DNA of 64,000 bases from Tectiglobus sp965215755 (GCA_965215755.1 OZ244119.1:5766001-5830000); one strand, 5' to 3'; shown: positions 45,968 to 55,689, counted from the stretch's first letter. Numbers and translations: made by a program. The notes: generated from the letters alone by a model not told the origin.

Positions 45968-46291
45968 TCAAAACGGGTCGCACGATAGCGGCTGAATAGA
46001 TGACGTGAGGCTCTCAATAGCAGTCGCTTGGCGCATATCCGCGCTCGCCCTACTTTTCAAATTGCAGCGGAATGCTCTCCTTCGTAGAGCCTGAGGATGT
46101 TTTGGCCAATACGCTGAACGGATTGAGCGCATGCACACGTCGATTTCGCGTGCCACGAAGTGAATCAAGACCATGGCCGCAAGGACAACGACAGCAATCT
46201 TGAGGAAGATGTAGTCGCGCCGGTGCCGTGGGAATGGCAGCTCTTCAGGATGATCGTTCTTTGCAGTCTCGGTCGCCTGTGTTTCGGACAT
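45968..46291 (-). CDS. Small hypothetical membrane protein
   Basis: A 107-residue frame with a polar N-terminus (MSETQATETAKNDHPEELP) and a single membrane helix FLKIAVVVLAAMVLIHFV near residues 29-46, followed by a basic, non-descript tail. AGGG lies four bases before the ATG. The tail has several Arg-rich stretches unlike a normal domain, so the gene may be frameshifted after residue 60. It has no recognised family, and it is divergent from the universal stress protein gene. Confidence 0.45.
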   Translation of the reverse strand: MSETQATETAKNDHPEELPFPRHRRDYIFLKIAVVVLAAMVLIHFVAREIDVCMRSIRSAYWPKHPQALRRRAFRCNLKSRASADMRQATAIESLTSSIQPLSCDPF

Positions 46292-46426
46292 GTAGCCCTA
46301 TTCGGCATTGAGAATAAAATGAATTGCAAGAAAGCCGATATGATTTAGCGCAAAGCACGCCATCCTGTCTGCAGTAGCATGAATGCTGAAGTCAGAAGAC
46401 CGAGCAACCGAGGAGGGCCCTTGACA

Positions 46427-47311
46427 ATGCTCACTCACTCACTGCAGCGGATTCTTGTTGCATCCGACCTAACCGAACAGGCCAATATTGCCATCGATCG
46501 AGCGATAGAGCTGGCTTGCGAACACCAGTCAGAACTCATTGTTCTTCATATCATCGATGAAGAATTGCCACCGTACGTTAAGAACTATTTGATGACAGCA
46601 ACCGATCGCAGCATACGGGGCGCGCTGGCCAGAAAACCGCACTCAGCAGAAGTAACAATAACAATTGATATTGTTGTAGGCAGGCCCGATCTGGACATTG
46701 TAGAACGCGCCGAGATCGAGGAGGCTGACTTGATTGTGGTCGGACTACACGATCGAATTCTTGAAGAGAACCTGAAGGTCCAAGATACTATTGTTGATCA
46801 GGTCATTCAGGAAACCAGCTTGCCAGTTCTTGTTGTCAAGAACCAGCCACGCGAGCCCTATAGCTCGGTTGTGGTAGGAGTGGACTTCTCAGATATTTCG
46901 CAAGCAGCCGCACGTTCTGCAGCAGTCGTCGCACCGAACGCTACATTGCATCTCGTGCATGCATGTCAAGACTTGGCGAGTGATTCTTCTCAGCTGAACG
47001 ATGCCGGTCCAAGCTCAAGTTCAATCGCAGAACATGCAGCACAGCTGAAGAGTTCAACAATGTCCAAGATGACGACCTTTGGAAACCAGGCTGTTGAGGG
47101 CATCGACAGGAAACCAAGTCTGCATCACGTTCTGGAGGGTGGGGAAACTCATACAGTGCTCAAGGCACAAATCTCCAATTCCGACGCCGACTTGGTCAGT
47201 ATTGGAACACACGGTAGAACGGGCATCGCGCGATCGCTCCTTGGTAGCGTCGCAACGGATATTCTAAATGACCGATTGGTAGATGTTCTCGTCGTGCGAG
47301 CTCATTCGTGA
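46427..47311 (+). CDS. Tandem universal stress protein
   Basis: A 294-residue protein with two Usp domains. Domain 1 opens LQRILVASDLTEQANIAID and has VVGLHDRILEE near 105. Domain 2 opens SVVVGVDFSDISQAAARS near 148 and ends VSIGTHGRTGIARSLLGSVATDIL, which has the G-2x-G-9x-G(S/T) ATP-binding pattern. Domain 1 has a degenerate version of that pattern, so only the second half may bind ATP. Usp proteins accumulate under starvation or low oxygen. The ATG at 46427 is preceded by GGAGGG; a longer frame is rejected. Confidence 0.9.
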   Translation: MLTHSLQRILVASDLTEQANIAIDRAIELACEHQSELIVLHIIDEELPPYVKNYLMTATDRSIRGALARKPHSAEVTITIDIVVGRPDLDIVERAEIEEADLIVVGLHDRILEENLKVQDTIVDQVIQETSLPVLVVKNQPREPYSSVVVGVDFSDISQAAARSAAVVAPNATLHLVHACQDLASDSSQLNDAGPSSSSIAEHAAQLKSSTMSKMTTFGNQAVEGIDRKPSLHHVLEGGETHTVLKAQISNSDADLVSIGTHGRTGIARSLLGSVATDILNDRLVDVLVVRAHS

Positions 47312-47382
47312 GACGGCCTCGTCGATTCGTCCTACAATTCAAGTCGTGTGAAATGGTTCGTGGAAGGCGGCATCGGCAGTAG

Positions 47383-49026
47383 ATGTGGAGTGCAATAACG
47401 AAGGGCCGCGCCGCAAACTGGTTTGACAGCGTATTTGTAGACCTGATCCGACAGTTTCACTGGTCGTACATTCCGCCATTGATGGTCTATTTCGCAGCTG
47501 GCGTGTCAGGACTGACGGCCATCGTTGCAACGTTCTTTGTCAAAGAACAGCTTGGCTTGTCAGCTGCCTATCTTGCTGGCCTCGCATTTTGGGCCGGATT
47601 GCCGTGGGCACTCAAGATGCCGCTTGGACATTTGGTCGACGTGATCTGGCGTTGGAAGTTTCTCCTCGTCTATCTCGGAGCCACGTTAATTGCGGCAAGC
47701 CTGCTGATCATGTACGCACTGGTCACACATCCCGATTTCATGGCGACAATCATGGATCCGACATCTTGGTTTGTGCTGAGCGTACTGCTCGCACCGACAG
47801 GATATGTTATCCAGGATGCCGTAGCCGATGCTATGTCGGTCGAAGCGGTGCCGCGCATTGATCGGCAGGGGCGCGCCTTCGACGAACCGCAAGTCAAGGC
47901 CATGCATACGACGATGCAAACCTTCGGCCGCATGGCAGTGATAGGCGGGCTCGTCGCCGTTGCAGCGGTTAACATCTTTCTGTTTGATGATGTCGATCTT
48001 CTGAGTGACGCGGAAAAGACTGCCGTTTACGGCCATGTCTATCTCATTGCGCTGATCGTTCCGTTAATCTCGGTCAGCGGTGTCACGCTTGCCCAACTCT
48101 TGAATCGGCGTCTTCGCAAGTCACTTCGTTCTAACGGTATGACTGACAACGAGATTGATGAGAAGTTCCTAGGGCAGGCGGAGCCAACCCAGCCCAACTA
48201 CTGGTACTTCATCGGTGGCGGTGCGTTTGTCTTAATGACGCTTGTGATAGGGCTTGCCTCACCGCCGTTCGCGCAAGAGATTGTTTTCGTAGGCTCGATG
48301 GCAATCGTTATTTTTCTGATGCGGCGATTGCTACTGGAACTTGATCCCAATCAAGCTCGAGTTCTTGTCGGCACAGCTGTCATAATCTTTGTGTTTCGTG
48401 CTGTGCCTTCGGCAGGTGCAGGAGGTACCTGGTTTGAGATCGATGAACTGGGCTTTGACCAACAGTTCCTGGCAGTGCTGTCCTTGCTCACTTCGGTGCT
48501 GACCCTTCTGGGTATGGTCATCCTGCGCCCCTTGATGGCCAATCGTACGATTGTTTACATTATAGTCCTTCTGACCATTGCAGCGGGCTTGCTCTCGCTA
48601 CCCAACATTGCGCTCTACTACGGACTGCATAATTGGACTGCGCCGATGACTGACGGCATTGTCGATGCACGATTCATCGCGGTGATTGATGCTGCGGTGG
48701 AATCCCCGCTGGGGCAGGTGGCGATGATTCCCATGCTGGCCTGGATCGCAAAGAACGCACCCGACCATCTCAAGGCCACTTTCTTTGCAGTTATGGCGTC
48801 CTTCACCAACCTCGCCTTGTCGGCAAGCAGTCTCGCGACGAAGTACGTCAACCAGATCTTGCCGGTGACCCGCGAAGTCCGAGATCGGATAAACGGAAAT
48901 GTCGTGACTGCAGCTGACTACAGTTTGCTTGGCTGGCTTCTCATTCTGGTAGCTGCCATCTCAGTCTTGGCGCCGCTCGCGACGATATTGATAATACAGC
49001 GCAGTTCTCTACGAACGAACGAATAG
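47383..49026 (+). CDS. BT1/MFS-like multi-helix transporter
   Basis: A 547-residue inner-membrane protein with about twelve membrane segments. The N-terminal region (VSGLTAIVATFFVKEQLGLS, then LPWALKMPLGHLVD) resembles the BT1 folate-biopterin branch of the MFS. A polar loop near residues 160-190 (QDAVADAMSVEAVPRIDRQG) and another near 245 are typical of that group. The substrate cannot be named. It lies 71 bases after the Usp gene on the same strand, and its end converges with the ABC adaptor gene. Confidence 0.7.
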   Translation: MWSAITKGRAANWFDSVFVDLIRQFHWSYIPPLMVYFAAGVSGLTAIVATFFVKEQLGLSAAYLAGLAFWAGLPWALKMPLGHLVDVIWRWKFLLVYLGATLIAASLLIMYALVTHPDFMATIMDPTSWFVLSVLLAPTGYVIQDAVADAMSVEAVPRIDRQGRAFDEPQVKAMHTTMQTFGRMAVIGGLVAVAAVNIFLFDDVDLLSDAEKTAVYGHVYLIALIVPLISVSGVTLAQLLNRRLRKSLRSNGMTDNEIDEKFLGQAEPTQPNYWYFIGGGAFVLMTLVIGLASPPFAQEIVFVGSMAIVIFLMRRLLLELDPNQARVLVGTAVIIFVFRAVPSAGAGGTWFEIDELGFDQQFLAVLSLLTSVLTLLGMVILRPLMANRTIVYIIVLLTIAAGLLSLPNIALYYGLHNWTAPMTDGIVDARFIAVIDAAVESPLGQVAMIPMLAWIAKNAPDHLKATFFAVMASFTNLALSASSLATKYVNQILPVTREVRDRINGNVVTAADYSLLGWLLILVAAISVLAPLATILIIQRSSLRTNE

Positions 49027-49065
49027 GTACGCCTCTTGCTTTTCACGACTATTCGCTCGCGATTG

Positions 49066-50298
49066 CTAGCTTTCACGTTCTGAGATTCGTGCTCCGTCCT
49101 CAATTCGGTCGGACGGATGCAGTACGACGACATCATCTGGTTTCAGGCCTGCTATGACTTGCGCCTGCCTGGAGTTCTGGCGCCCAATCTCAACCACCTG
49201 AAGCTTTGCCGACCCGCCATCGTCCACAAATACTGCCCAATCACTACCTTTCCTGAAAAGTGCACTCAAAGGGATAGTGAGCGCATCATCGCCTGACCAC
49301 ACGATGATGCGTGTGTACACACGATATTGATGTCCCAGCCTCGCGTGCTTGGACACCGGCTCGTTGAATGAAAGTCGAACATTGACGCGCTGCTCATCGA
49401 TGCCGAGAGCGGAGACCTTCTGAAATCCTGTCGGTTCGATGCGTCTGACCTTTGCAGCAAGGGTCTCGTTTCCGCCCCATGCCTCGATGACTGCATGATC
49501 TCCCTCTTTGACTTTCACGGCATCCGCGGAGAGCAGGTCAACAACGACTTCGAGGTTTTTCGGATCTCCAACCTCCAGAAGTGCTGCACCGGATTGCACC
49601 ACTGTTTCGCTTTCGGTGATGATGCGTGTGACCCGTCCCGATACAGGAGAGAACACGTCGACACAGCAGCTGGCCTGCGCATCGAGTTCTTGTTCGTCAC
49701 CAGGATCGATGAGCTGCGCTCGTGCGCTTTCGAGTTCACGTTGCCTGACACCGAGTTGTGCGATTGCTGTGCTCAGAGTAGCTCTGGACATTTTTTCCGC
49801 CATAATGGACTCGTCCAGGCGGCGTTCGCTTGTAGTCTTGTTGGCGAATAATTCCTTGGCACGCACCAACTCCTTTTTACGGAACTCCAAATCTGCCCGC
49901 GCTCGCGTGACAGAGGCCTCAGCGAAGGCAACGCTGGCTTCTGCAGCGGCTGCCCTGGCGTGCAAGATGCTTCGTGTTCGCCTGTCGAGGAATGACGGAA
50001 TAACCGGTTCGAGCCGGGCCACCACTGTCTTTCCTCTTTCGACGACATCACCAACCTTCAGCCGAGAGCGCATCACACGCCCGCCGATGGGTGCTGACAC
50101 ACGATAAATATCTTTGATTTCAGTAACCGCCTCTTCGTCGATGGTGACCTGCATTGGACCGGGCTTGACCGTGTGGAGGTCGACGTAAACCGGATCTGGT
50201 CGCAATAACCACCAGACAAACAAAACAGCACCCAGGACCGCAGCAGCGATGTACGCAGGCTTGCGCCATTCAGGTTGGATGACCAGATTAGTAACCAT
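49066..50298 (-). CDS. HlyD/MacA-like periplasmic adaptor
   Basis: A 410-residue membrane-fusion protein with an N-terminal helix (about residues 14-31). Its lipoyl halves are near APIGGRVMRSRLKVGDVVERG and DVFSPVSGRVTRI, with a helical hairpin between them, and a beta-barrel and membrane-proximal domain follow. The ATG is preceded by GGGAG, which overlaps the stop of the permease three bases upstream. Together with the next two genes it makes a MacAB-like exporter, lacking an outer-membrane factor here. Confidence 0.9.
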   Translation of the reverse strand: MVTNLVIQPEWRKPAYIAAAVLGAVLFVWWLLRPDPVYVDLHTVKPGPMQVTIDEEAVTEIKDIYRVSAPIGGRVMRSRLKVGDVVERGKTVVARLEPVIPSFLDRRTRSILHARAAAAEASVAFAEASVTRARADLEFRKKELVRAKELFANKTTSERRLDESIMAEKMSRATLSTAIAQLGVRQRELESARAQLIDPGDEQELDAQASCCVDVFSPVSGRVTRIITESETVVQSGAALLEVGDPKNLEVVVDLLSADAVKVKEGDHAVIEAWGGNETLAAKVRRIEPTGFQKVSALGIDEQRVNVRLSFNEPVSKHARLGHQYRVYTRIIVWSGDDALTIPLSALFRKGSDWAVFVDDGGSAKLQVVEIGRQNSRQAQVIAGLKPDDVVVLHPSDRIEDGARISERES

Positions 50299-50301
50299 TG
50301 C

Positions 50302-52665
50302 CTACTCCCTGGTTTTGAGCACTCGAATAAGGTCTAGTCGGTCGACCCTCAGGCGAACGATGAGTGCTGCAACAAACGCGGCCAGAAGCATGATGAGGGA
50401 TGCATAAACGTATGTTTGTCGCGCAATCACAAAAGGCACGCGGTAGAGATCTGTATCGAAGCCGCTTATCAGCAGCCAATTGAATGCATAGCCAAATGCC
50501 CAACTGAAGGGCAGGGCGAGGACTGCAAACAATGCGATCTCGCCAAGTAGAATAGCTGAAACTTCCGAGCGTCGAAAGCCGAGCACGCGTAAGCTGGCAA
50601 GTTCGCGGCCGCGCTCTGATAGTTGGATGCGGGCACTGTTGTAGACCACGCCGAATGTTATGATGACTGCAAGCACGATAAATGTAGTCATCATGATCGT
50701 TATGTTGCGTGCAAGGGTTTGCCGGAACATGGCAAGCGAGCTTTTCTGCAACATCACCGCAGAGACGGCAGGCATATCCTTTAGCTCGCGATAGAGTTGA
50801 TCGAGATCCTGGGTGTCAATCAACAGATCTGCGGCAGAGACGACTTCCCCTTCACCGGCCAGGCGATTCAGCACGTTAAGCTGCATGACCGCCTGCAGTC
50901 CGATGTAGCCTTGCAGGATAGAGGTAACTGGTAGCGAAAACTTCCGCCGTTTGCCTTGCGTCAGCTCGACGATTATTTCATCACCCAATCCAACATGCAG
51001 CGTCTGTGCAAGCTTCTCACTGAGCGCGACCCCGACATCAGGCACAAGAACAGGCTCAAGATTGAGACCAAGAGTTTTACGCAGGTCCGAGTGACGTTCC
51101 AATCCTTCCAGAGCAACCCGCTTTTGCCAATGTCTATGGCGCAGTTTTGCGGGAACAAAACGCACTGCCTCCACGCGTCGCACGCCGACCATCTTGTCTA
51201 GGTCGTTGACAATCCGCTTGGGTTTGAGCTCACGAAATGTCACGGTGATATCCTGCCTCTGCAGGCGAAAGTAGGTGACATCGATCATGAATTCGATCGA
51301 GTTCCAACTCGACATCGACATGATGAGCAGACCACCTGATGCGGCGATACCCAAAATGGTCAATCCTGATCTGACTGGGAAGCGCAAAGTGTGGCGCAGG
51401 ACCATGCTGGCGGTGCTCGGTAGAAGACGTGCCAATCGCGGTAACGCGAAGACGTTGCGTCCATAGTTGGGCGGTGCCGGCGGCGCCATAGCAACTGCCG
51501 GCGACAAGCTCACGGCGCGCCGCACGGCGCTCAACGCACCGAACCAGGCCGCGGCCAGGCTCAATGCAATAGATAGGAAATACACCAACGTGGAGTAGTG
51601 AAAGTACAAGAATGGAAAGTGAAAGAATTCGGCATAGAGCCGCGTCATGCCTCGGCCCAGATAGTTTCCAGCTACAATCCCGATGACCACGCCGATGATG
51701 GCTATGACCGTGACAAACTTTAGGTAGTGAAGCGCGACGGACCAAGATGAGTAACCGACGGCTTTGAGCAATCCGATCTGCTCTCGCTCCCGAACAATCA
51801 GGCGGGACAAAGCCATGTTGATCAAGAATGCAGCTACGGCAAAGAAGATTGGAGGAATGATCTGGCTCATCGTCCGCAACTGATTGAGTTCGGCGTCGAT
51901 GAATGCGTGCGATTGTTGATCCTTGCGGACAAATGCGCCTGTCCCCCCGTAGCGGTCCAGCAGCCTGTCGATATCCGCAATGACGGCATCCGGCACAGAC
52001 GATTTGTCGAGCTTGGCAACAATCGCATTGTACGCACCGTCAAGATCGAAAGCCGCTTCTGCAGCGCGCTCTCCCATCCAAATGATCCCGTATCGTTGAT
52101 CATTAGGGATGAGATCGCCCGGCCCAAGCGCGTAAATAAACTCAGGGCTGAGAGCTATGCCGACAACTGTTAGGCGTTTCTTGCGGCCATTCAGGATCGC
52201 CCGAAATTGGCTTCCGGGTTTGAATTGATGGGCTTTGGCGAAGGTGTCGCTAATAATGACTTCACTGTCTTTCTGCCCGTTGGGGAGACGTCCTGATTTC
52301 ATGACCAGTTCGTTAAGGCGCAAGCCGCGATCCGGTGGCAGCGACAGAATTCGACCTGTCGCGGGTTGATTAAAACCATCAATGTCGAGGACGGCAGACT
52401 GCTCGATACGCCCTTCAGCAACTGTTACGCCATCGATCTTTGCGATCTGATCGACAACCGACCTGGGGAATCTCTTCGCCGTCGCAAATAGATCGGCGAA
52501 GCGGTAACGCTCATAGTATGTCGCCCGTGTCTCATCGAGCGAACGATAGGCACCATTGCCTAATACGACAGTGGCGACACCGGCTGCCAAAACAAGCGCA
52601 ATAGCCAGTCCCTGCGCCCAGAGCTCGCGCAAATCACGCAGAAGCTTGCGATCAAGGGTTTTCAC
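50302..52665 (-). CDS. ABC transporter permease, FtsX/MacB-type, two-repeat
   Basis: A 787-residue permease. A first helix near residues 15-36 precedes a MacB-type periplasmic domain, then three helices near 270-370 (an FtsX-like core), another helix near 430 leading to a second periplasmic domain, and three more helices near the C-terminus. It thus has two FtsX modules in one chain, so it may work as a monomer paired with the ATPase dimer. The start is GTG, and it overlaps the ATPase stop as GTGA. A lipid or lipoprotein substrate is plausible for this family, as inference. Confidence 0.9.
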   Translation of the reverse strand: MKTLDRKLLRDLRELWAQGLAIALVLAAGVATVVLGNGAYRSLDETRATYYERYRFADLFATAKRFPRSVVDQIAKIDGVTVAEGRIEQSAVLDIDGFNQPATGRILSLPPDRGLRLNELVMKSGRLPNGQKDSEVIISDTFAKAHQFKPGSQFRAILNGRKKRLTVVGIALSPEFIYALGPGDLIPNDQRYGIIWMGERAAEAAFDLDGAYNAIVAKLDKSSVPDAVIADIDRLLDRYGGTGAFVRKDQQSHAFIDAELNQLRTMSQIIPPIFFAVAAFLINMALSRLIVREREQIGLLKAVGYSSWSVALHYLKFVTVIAIIGVVIGIVAGNYLGRGMTRLYAEFFHFPFLYFHYSTLVYFLSIALSLAAAWFGALSAVRRAVSLSPAVAMAPPAPPNYGRNVFALPRLARLLPSTASMVLRHTLRFPVRSGLTILGIAASGGLLIMSMSSWNSIEFMIDVTYFRLQRQDITVTFRELKPKRIVNDLDKMVGVRRVEAVRFVPAKLRHRHWQKRVALEGLERHSDLRKTLGLNLEPVLVPDVGVALSEKLAQTLHVGLGDEIIVELTQGKRRKFSLPVTSILQGYIGLQAVMQLNVLNRLAGEGEVVSAADLLIDTQDLDQLYRELKDMPAVSAVMLQKSSLAMFRQTLARNITIMMTTFIVLAVIITFGVVYNSARIQLSERGRELASLRVLGFRRSEVSAILLGEIALFAVLALPFSWAFGYAFNWLLISGFDTDLYRVPFVIARQTYVYASLIMLLAAFVAALIVRLRVDRLDLIRVLKTRE

Positions 52666-53381
52666 CAGCTCACCTCCGCCGGCGCAACTTTCTGTGCGTT
52701 GATCTCGCTGCGAAGAACTGTTCCGTCCTGCAGGTATATGACCCGGTCTGCAATCTTCCGCGTGGCCGCATTGTGCGTAATGATGGCCGTGGTTGTTCCA
52801 AATTCCTTGTTGATTGCGACGATTGCTTCAAGAACTTTCACGCCTGTCTTAGAATCCAGCGCACCGGTTGGCTCATCACAGAGTAGAACTTCTGGCCGTT
52901 TTGCGATCGCCCGCGCAATCGCAACTCGTTGTTGTTCACCACCAGATAGTTCGGCTGGGAAATGGTCCATGCGCTCCGCCAATCCAACAATCTCGAGCGC
53001 TTCTTCAGGCGTCATTGGGGCAGCGGAGATTTCAGTAACAAGTGCAACGTTCTCTCGGGCAGTCAGGCTTGGCATGAGATTGTAGAACTGGAAGACAAAT
53101 CCGACGCTGACACGCCTAAACTCTGTCAGAGCGTCTTCGCTTGCATGTGTGATTTCATTGCCCTTGAAGATGACACGGCCGTCGCTACCCCGATCCAGTC
53201 CTCCGAGAATGTTGAGTAGCGTTGACTTGCCGCTTCCTGAAGCACCAAGCAGAACCGTCATCTCGCCGGCGAAGAAAGTTACGTCGACCCCGCGCAGAGC
53301 GTGCACCGCAACGTCACCAGTACGGTAGACCTTGGTGAGATTCTGGGTTTCGAAAACCACTTCTGGGTTGGGTTCTGTCAT
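52662..53381 (-). CDS. ABC transporter ATPase, LolD/MacB-like
   Basis: A 239-residue ATPase with Walker A GASGSGKST near residue 42, Q-loop in FVFQFYNLMPSLTA, signature LSGGEQQRVAIARAIA, Walker B VLLCDEPTGALD and an H-loop ITHNA. It belongs to the LolD/MacB/FtsE-type group and drives the FtsX-type permease that overlaps it. It is the first gene of the operon. An FNR-like palindrome is 38 bases before the ATG. Confidence 0.93.
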   Translation of the reverse strand: MTEPNPEVVFETQNLTKVYRTGDVAVHALRGVDVTFFAGEMTVLLGASGSGKSTLLNILGGLDRGSDGRVIFKGNEITHASEDALTEFRRVSVGFVFQFYNLMPSLTARENVALVTEISAAPMTPEEALEIVGLAERMDHFPAELSGGEQQRVAIARAIAKRPEVLLCDEPTGALDSKTGVKVLEAIVAINKEFGTTTAIITHNAATRKIADRVIYLQDGTVLRSEINAQKVAPAEVSW

Positions 53382-53418
53382 CAGCCAATCTTAGTGGACG
53401 TGCTGCCGGTTTTCCGCT

Positions 53419-53432
53419 TTGACGCACGTCAA
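53419..53432. promoter_or_regulatory. FNR/FixK-like palindrome between divergent operons
   Basis: TTGACG-CA-CGTCAA, a perfect palindrome with the TTGA-N6-TCAA layout. It lies 37 bases from the minus-strand ABC ATPase start and 69 bases from the plus-strand host-attachment gene, a distance that favours activation of the plus-strand operon. Confidence 0.6.
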
Positions 53433-53501
53433 TGCTTGTAAGGGGGTTAGCTGGTTTCTTGACATGACGTTGGGCTGAAACTGATCCAAGAGGCGACGGC
53501 A

Positions 53502-53945
53502 ATGAAACCTGTAATAACCTGGATTTTGATTGCAGACGGAGCCCGTGCACACGTTCTTGAAAACACTGGGCCAAACAAGGGCGTATTCGCGAAGGACGAT
53601 CTCGTCTTCGCAGGTGACCATCGCCCGTCACGCGATGTTAGGCATGATAGGCCAGGGCGGACGTTTGAGTCTGTTGGCACGCTGAGACATGCAAAGCAGC
53701 CCCCAACTGATCCACATGACAAACTCAAGAGTGAGTTTGCACATACCGTAGCGGAGGCACTGGATCGACATGCGGGTAGCTTTGATAGATTGATCTTGGT
53801 CGCACCGCCATCCGCCTTGGGAGCTTTCAGGAAGGCTCTCACTCCAAGAGTCGCAGCGAAGGTCACTAAGGAAGTCGGCAAGGACCTGACACATATGCCA
53901 AGCACAGAAGTCGCGGCGCATCTTGCGACGACAATCGCACTCTAA
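53502..53945 (+). CDS. Host-attachment-family protein
   Basis: A 147-residue protein of the host-attachment family, related to the baeRF group of eRF1-like fold proteins. Evidence: WILIADGARAHVLEN near the N-terminus, the middle segment LKSEFAHTVAEALDRHA, and RLILVAPPSALGAFRKAL near 105. Plant-attachment work gave the family its name, but the molecular function is not settled. It is the first gene in a plus-strand run with Hsp20, the site-2 protease and the formate/nitrite channel. Confidence 0.8.
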   Translation: MKPVITWILIADGARAHVLENTGPNKGVFAKDDLVFAGDHRPSRDVRHDRPGRTFESVGTLRHAKQPPTDPHDKLKSEFAHTVAEALDRHAGSFDRLILVAPPSALGAFRKALTPRVAAKVTKEVGKDLTHMPSTEVAAHLATTIAL

Positions 53946-53980
53946 TTCGGCGCACGTAGCCAAATCAATGGGAGCTGCAA

Positions 53981-54397
53981 ATGGTAGAAAAATCGCACAC
54001 TGCAGGTTCATCACCCAACCTGTATGAACCGCTCAGGAATATCGGTCAGAAACTGGCTGACTGGTTCGCACCCGCATCGGAAGCTTCGGCATCGGAGCAA
54101 ACCTATGACGTCGTGCTTGAGCTGCCTGGCGTCAAGGATGAGGACATCGATGTTGCCGTTCATGATGGCAATCTTGTCGTTCGAGGCGAGAAGCGAAGTC
54201 ACCGTGAAGAAAAAACGCGCACCTATTTCTTCTCGGAGCGCGAGTACGGTGCCTTTCAGAGAACATTTCGCCTCCCTCCCGATGCGAACACAGACTCCAT
54301 CGATGCGATCTACGGGGATGGTGTGCTGACTGTACGGATCGGTAAACGGGATGTTGAGACTGGCGATCACAAGCGCATCGAAGTCCGACGGAGCTAG
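53981..54397 (+). CDS. Hsp20/alpha-crystallin small heat-shock protein
   Basis: A 138-residue holdase chaperone. The alpha-crystallin domain spans about residues 40-135, with YDVVLELPGVKDEDIDVAV, GNLVVRGEKR and the closing GVLTVRIGKRD (the GxLxxxxxK pattern). GGGAG lies six bases before the ATG. The N-terminal arm is short, and the C-terminal I-x-I/V-type motif that docks oligomers is only weakly present (RIEVRR). It binds unfolded proteins in the cytoplasm. It follows the host-attachment gene by 35 bases. Confidence 0.92.
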   Translation: MVEKSHTAGSSPNLYEPLRNIGQKLADWFAPASEASASEQTYDVVLELPGVKDEDIDVAVHDGNLVVRGEKRSHREEKTRTYFFSEREYGAFQRTFRLPPDANTDSIDAIYGDGVLTVRIGKRDVETGDHKRIEVRRS

Positions 54398-54421
54398 TCT
54401 GGTTTGCCCAGATTGACTGCC

Positions 54422-54455
54422 AGAACCCGACATGGAGTGAGGCTAGTTGGGTTCT
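54422..54455 (+). terminator. Weak terminator-like hairpin after hsp20
   Basis: Arms AGAACCC (54422-54428) and GGGTTCT (54449-54455) around a 20-base loop, followed by ACTGTTTCG. The long loop and weak T-run make it only a possible attenuator. Confidence 0.35.
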
Positions 54456-54561
54456 ACTGTTTCGCTTGCTGAATGATGCAGAGGACGAGGCCACTAGTTG
54501 CGTGACAGATATGGATCAGTCACCGGCTCTGAGTGCATAGCTTAACGGAGAGGCCTGCAAC

Positions 54562-55689
54562 ATGCCTGGGTTCAACATCACGTTGTTCAAGATCTTTGGA
54601 CTTGAGATCCGCGTGAATATCAGTTGGGCCTTTATCGCCATTTTGCTCGCTTGGTCGCTAGCGCAAGGGTATTTTCCAAGCGTGTATGACGGTCTACCAA
54701 AAGCTACATATTGGTGGATGGGAATTGCCGGTGTTATCGGTCTTTTTGTGTCAATCGTGCTGCACGAGCTTGCCCATTCTTTGATTGCGCAATCGTATGG
54801 CATGAAGATCAAGGGCATTACATTATGGTTGCTTGGAGGGGTCGCCGAGCTCGGCGACGAGCCGCCATCGCCGGAAGCCGAGTTCTGGATGGCATTGGCT
54901 GGTCCGGCAATGAGTATTGCCTTGGCACTCGTATTTTATGGCGCGGTCTTTGTAGCGTCGTTAGGCACGATTTATCAGCCTTTGATTGAAGTCTTGCATT
55001 ACTTGTCGTTGGTCAATTTGGTCCTAGCGCTTTTCAATCTGATACCCGCATTTCCAATGGACGGCGGTCGAATACTTCGTGCCTGGCATTGGCATCGAAC
55101 CGGCGACGCACACAAGGCGACAACTTTATCTGCCAAAGTTGGCAGTGCGTTTGGGTTAATCCTGATTCTGATCGGTCTCTCAACAGTTCTATTTGGGGCA
55201 GGCTTCAATGGTTTTTGGTTCGTAATTTTAGGAATGTTTATCCGGTTTGCCGCCGACTCCGCACGTCAGCAGTCCGAGGTCACGCATACCCTCAGAGGTC
55301 AATCCGTTCTGGATTTTATGTCGACTGATCCAGTTTCTGTTCCGCCCAACATCAACGCTCGGCAGTTTCGCGATGACTGGGTTCTTCGCTATTTCCACAA
55401 AGTCTTTCCAGTTGCAGTTGGATCGCTGGTGAAGGGAGTCATATCGACTCGGCATATATCGGACCTCTCCCCCGACGATCTCGACGATCGAATGGTTTCA
55501 GAGATCATGGAGTCCGTGACTGACGCGAACTCAATCGCTGCATCGGCGACGGCAGAAGACGCAATCAAATGCATGCATTCGAATGGCAATAGCCGATTAC
55601 TTGTGCTGGAAGGTGATGAGTTAGTGGGTATCATTTCGCTAAAAGATCTCGCCCGTGTGATCGCTGTTCGTGCTGAGGTCGGGGCATGA
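54562..55689 (+). CDS. Site-2 protease (M50) with C-terminal CBS domains
   Basis: A 375-residue intramembrane metalloprotease. The zinc motif HELAHS is near residue 72 and the second zinc/Asp motif AFPMDGGRILRA near 163, with the membrane helices between. The C-terminal part from about 245 forms a pair of CBS domains (VLDFMSTDPVSVPPN and the last VGIISLKDLARVI), which in other proteins sense adenine nucleotides. The family cuts membrane-bound regulators, and the CBS pair may couple cleavage to energy state. GGAGAGG precedes the ATG. Confidence 0.92.
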   Translation: MPGFNITLFKIFGLEIRVNISWAFIAILLAWSLAQGYFPSVYDGLPKATYWWMGIAGVIGLFVSIVLHELAHSLIAQSYGMKIKGITLWLLGGVAELGDEPPSPEAEFWMALAGPAMSIALALVFYGAVFVASLGTIYQPLIEVLHYLSLVNLVLALFNLIPAFPMDGGRILRAWHWHRTGDAHKATTLSAKVGSAFGLILILIGLSTVLFGAGFNGFWFVILGMFIRFAADSARQQSEVTHTLRGQSVLDFMSTDPVSVPPNINARQFRDDWVLRYFHKVFPVAVGSLVKGVISTRHISDLSPDDLDDRMVSEIMESVTDANSIAASATAEDAIKCMHSNGNSRLLVLEGDELVGIISLKDLARVIAVRAEVGA

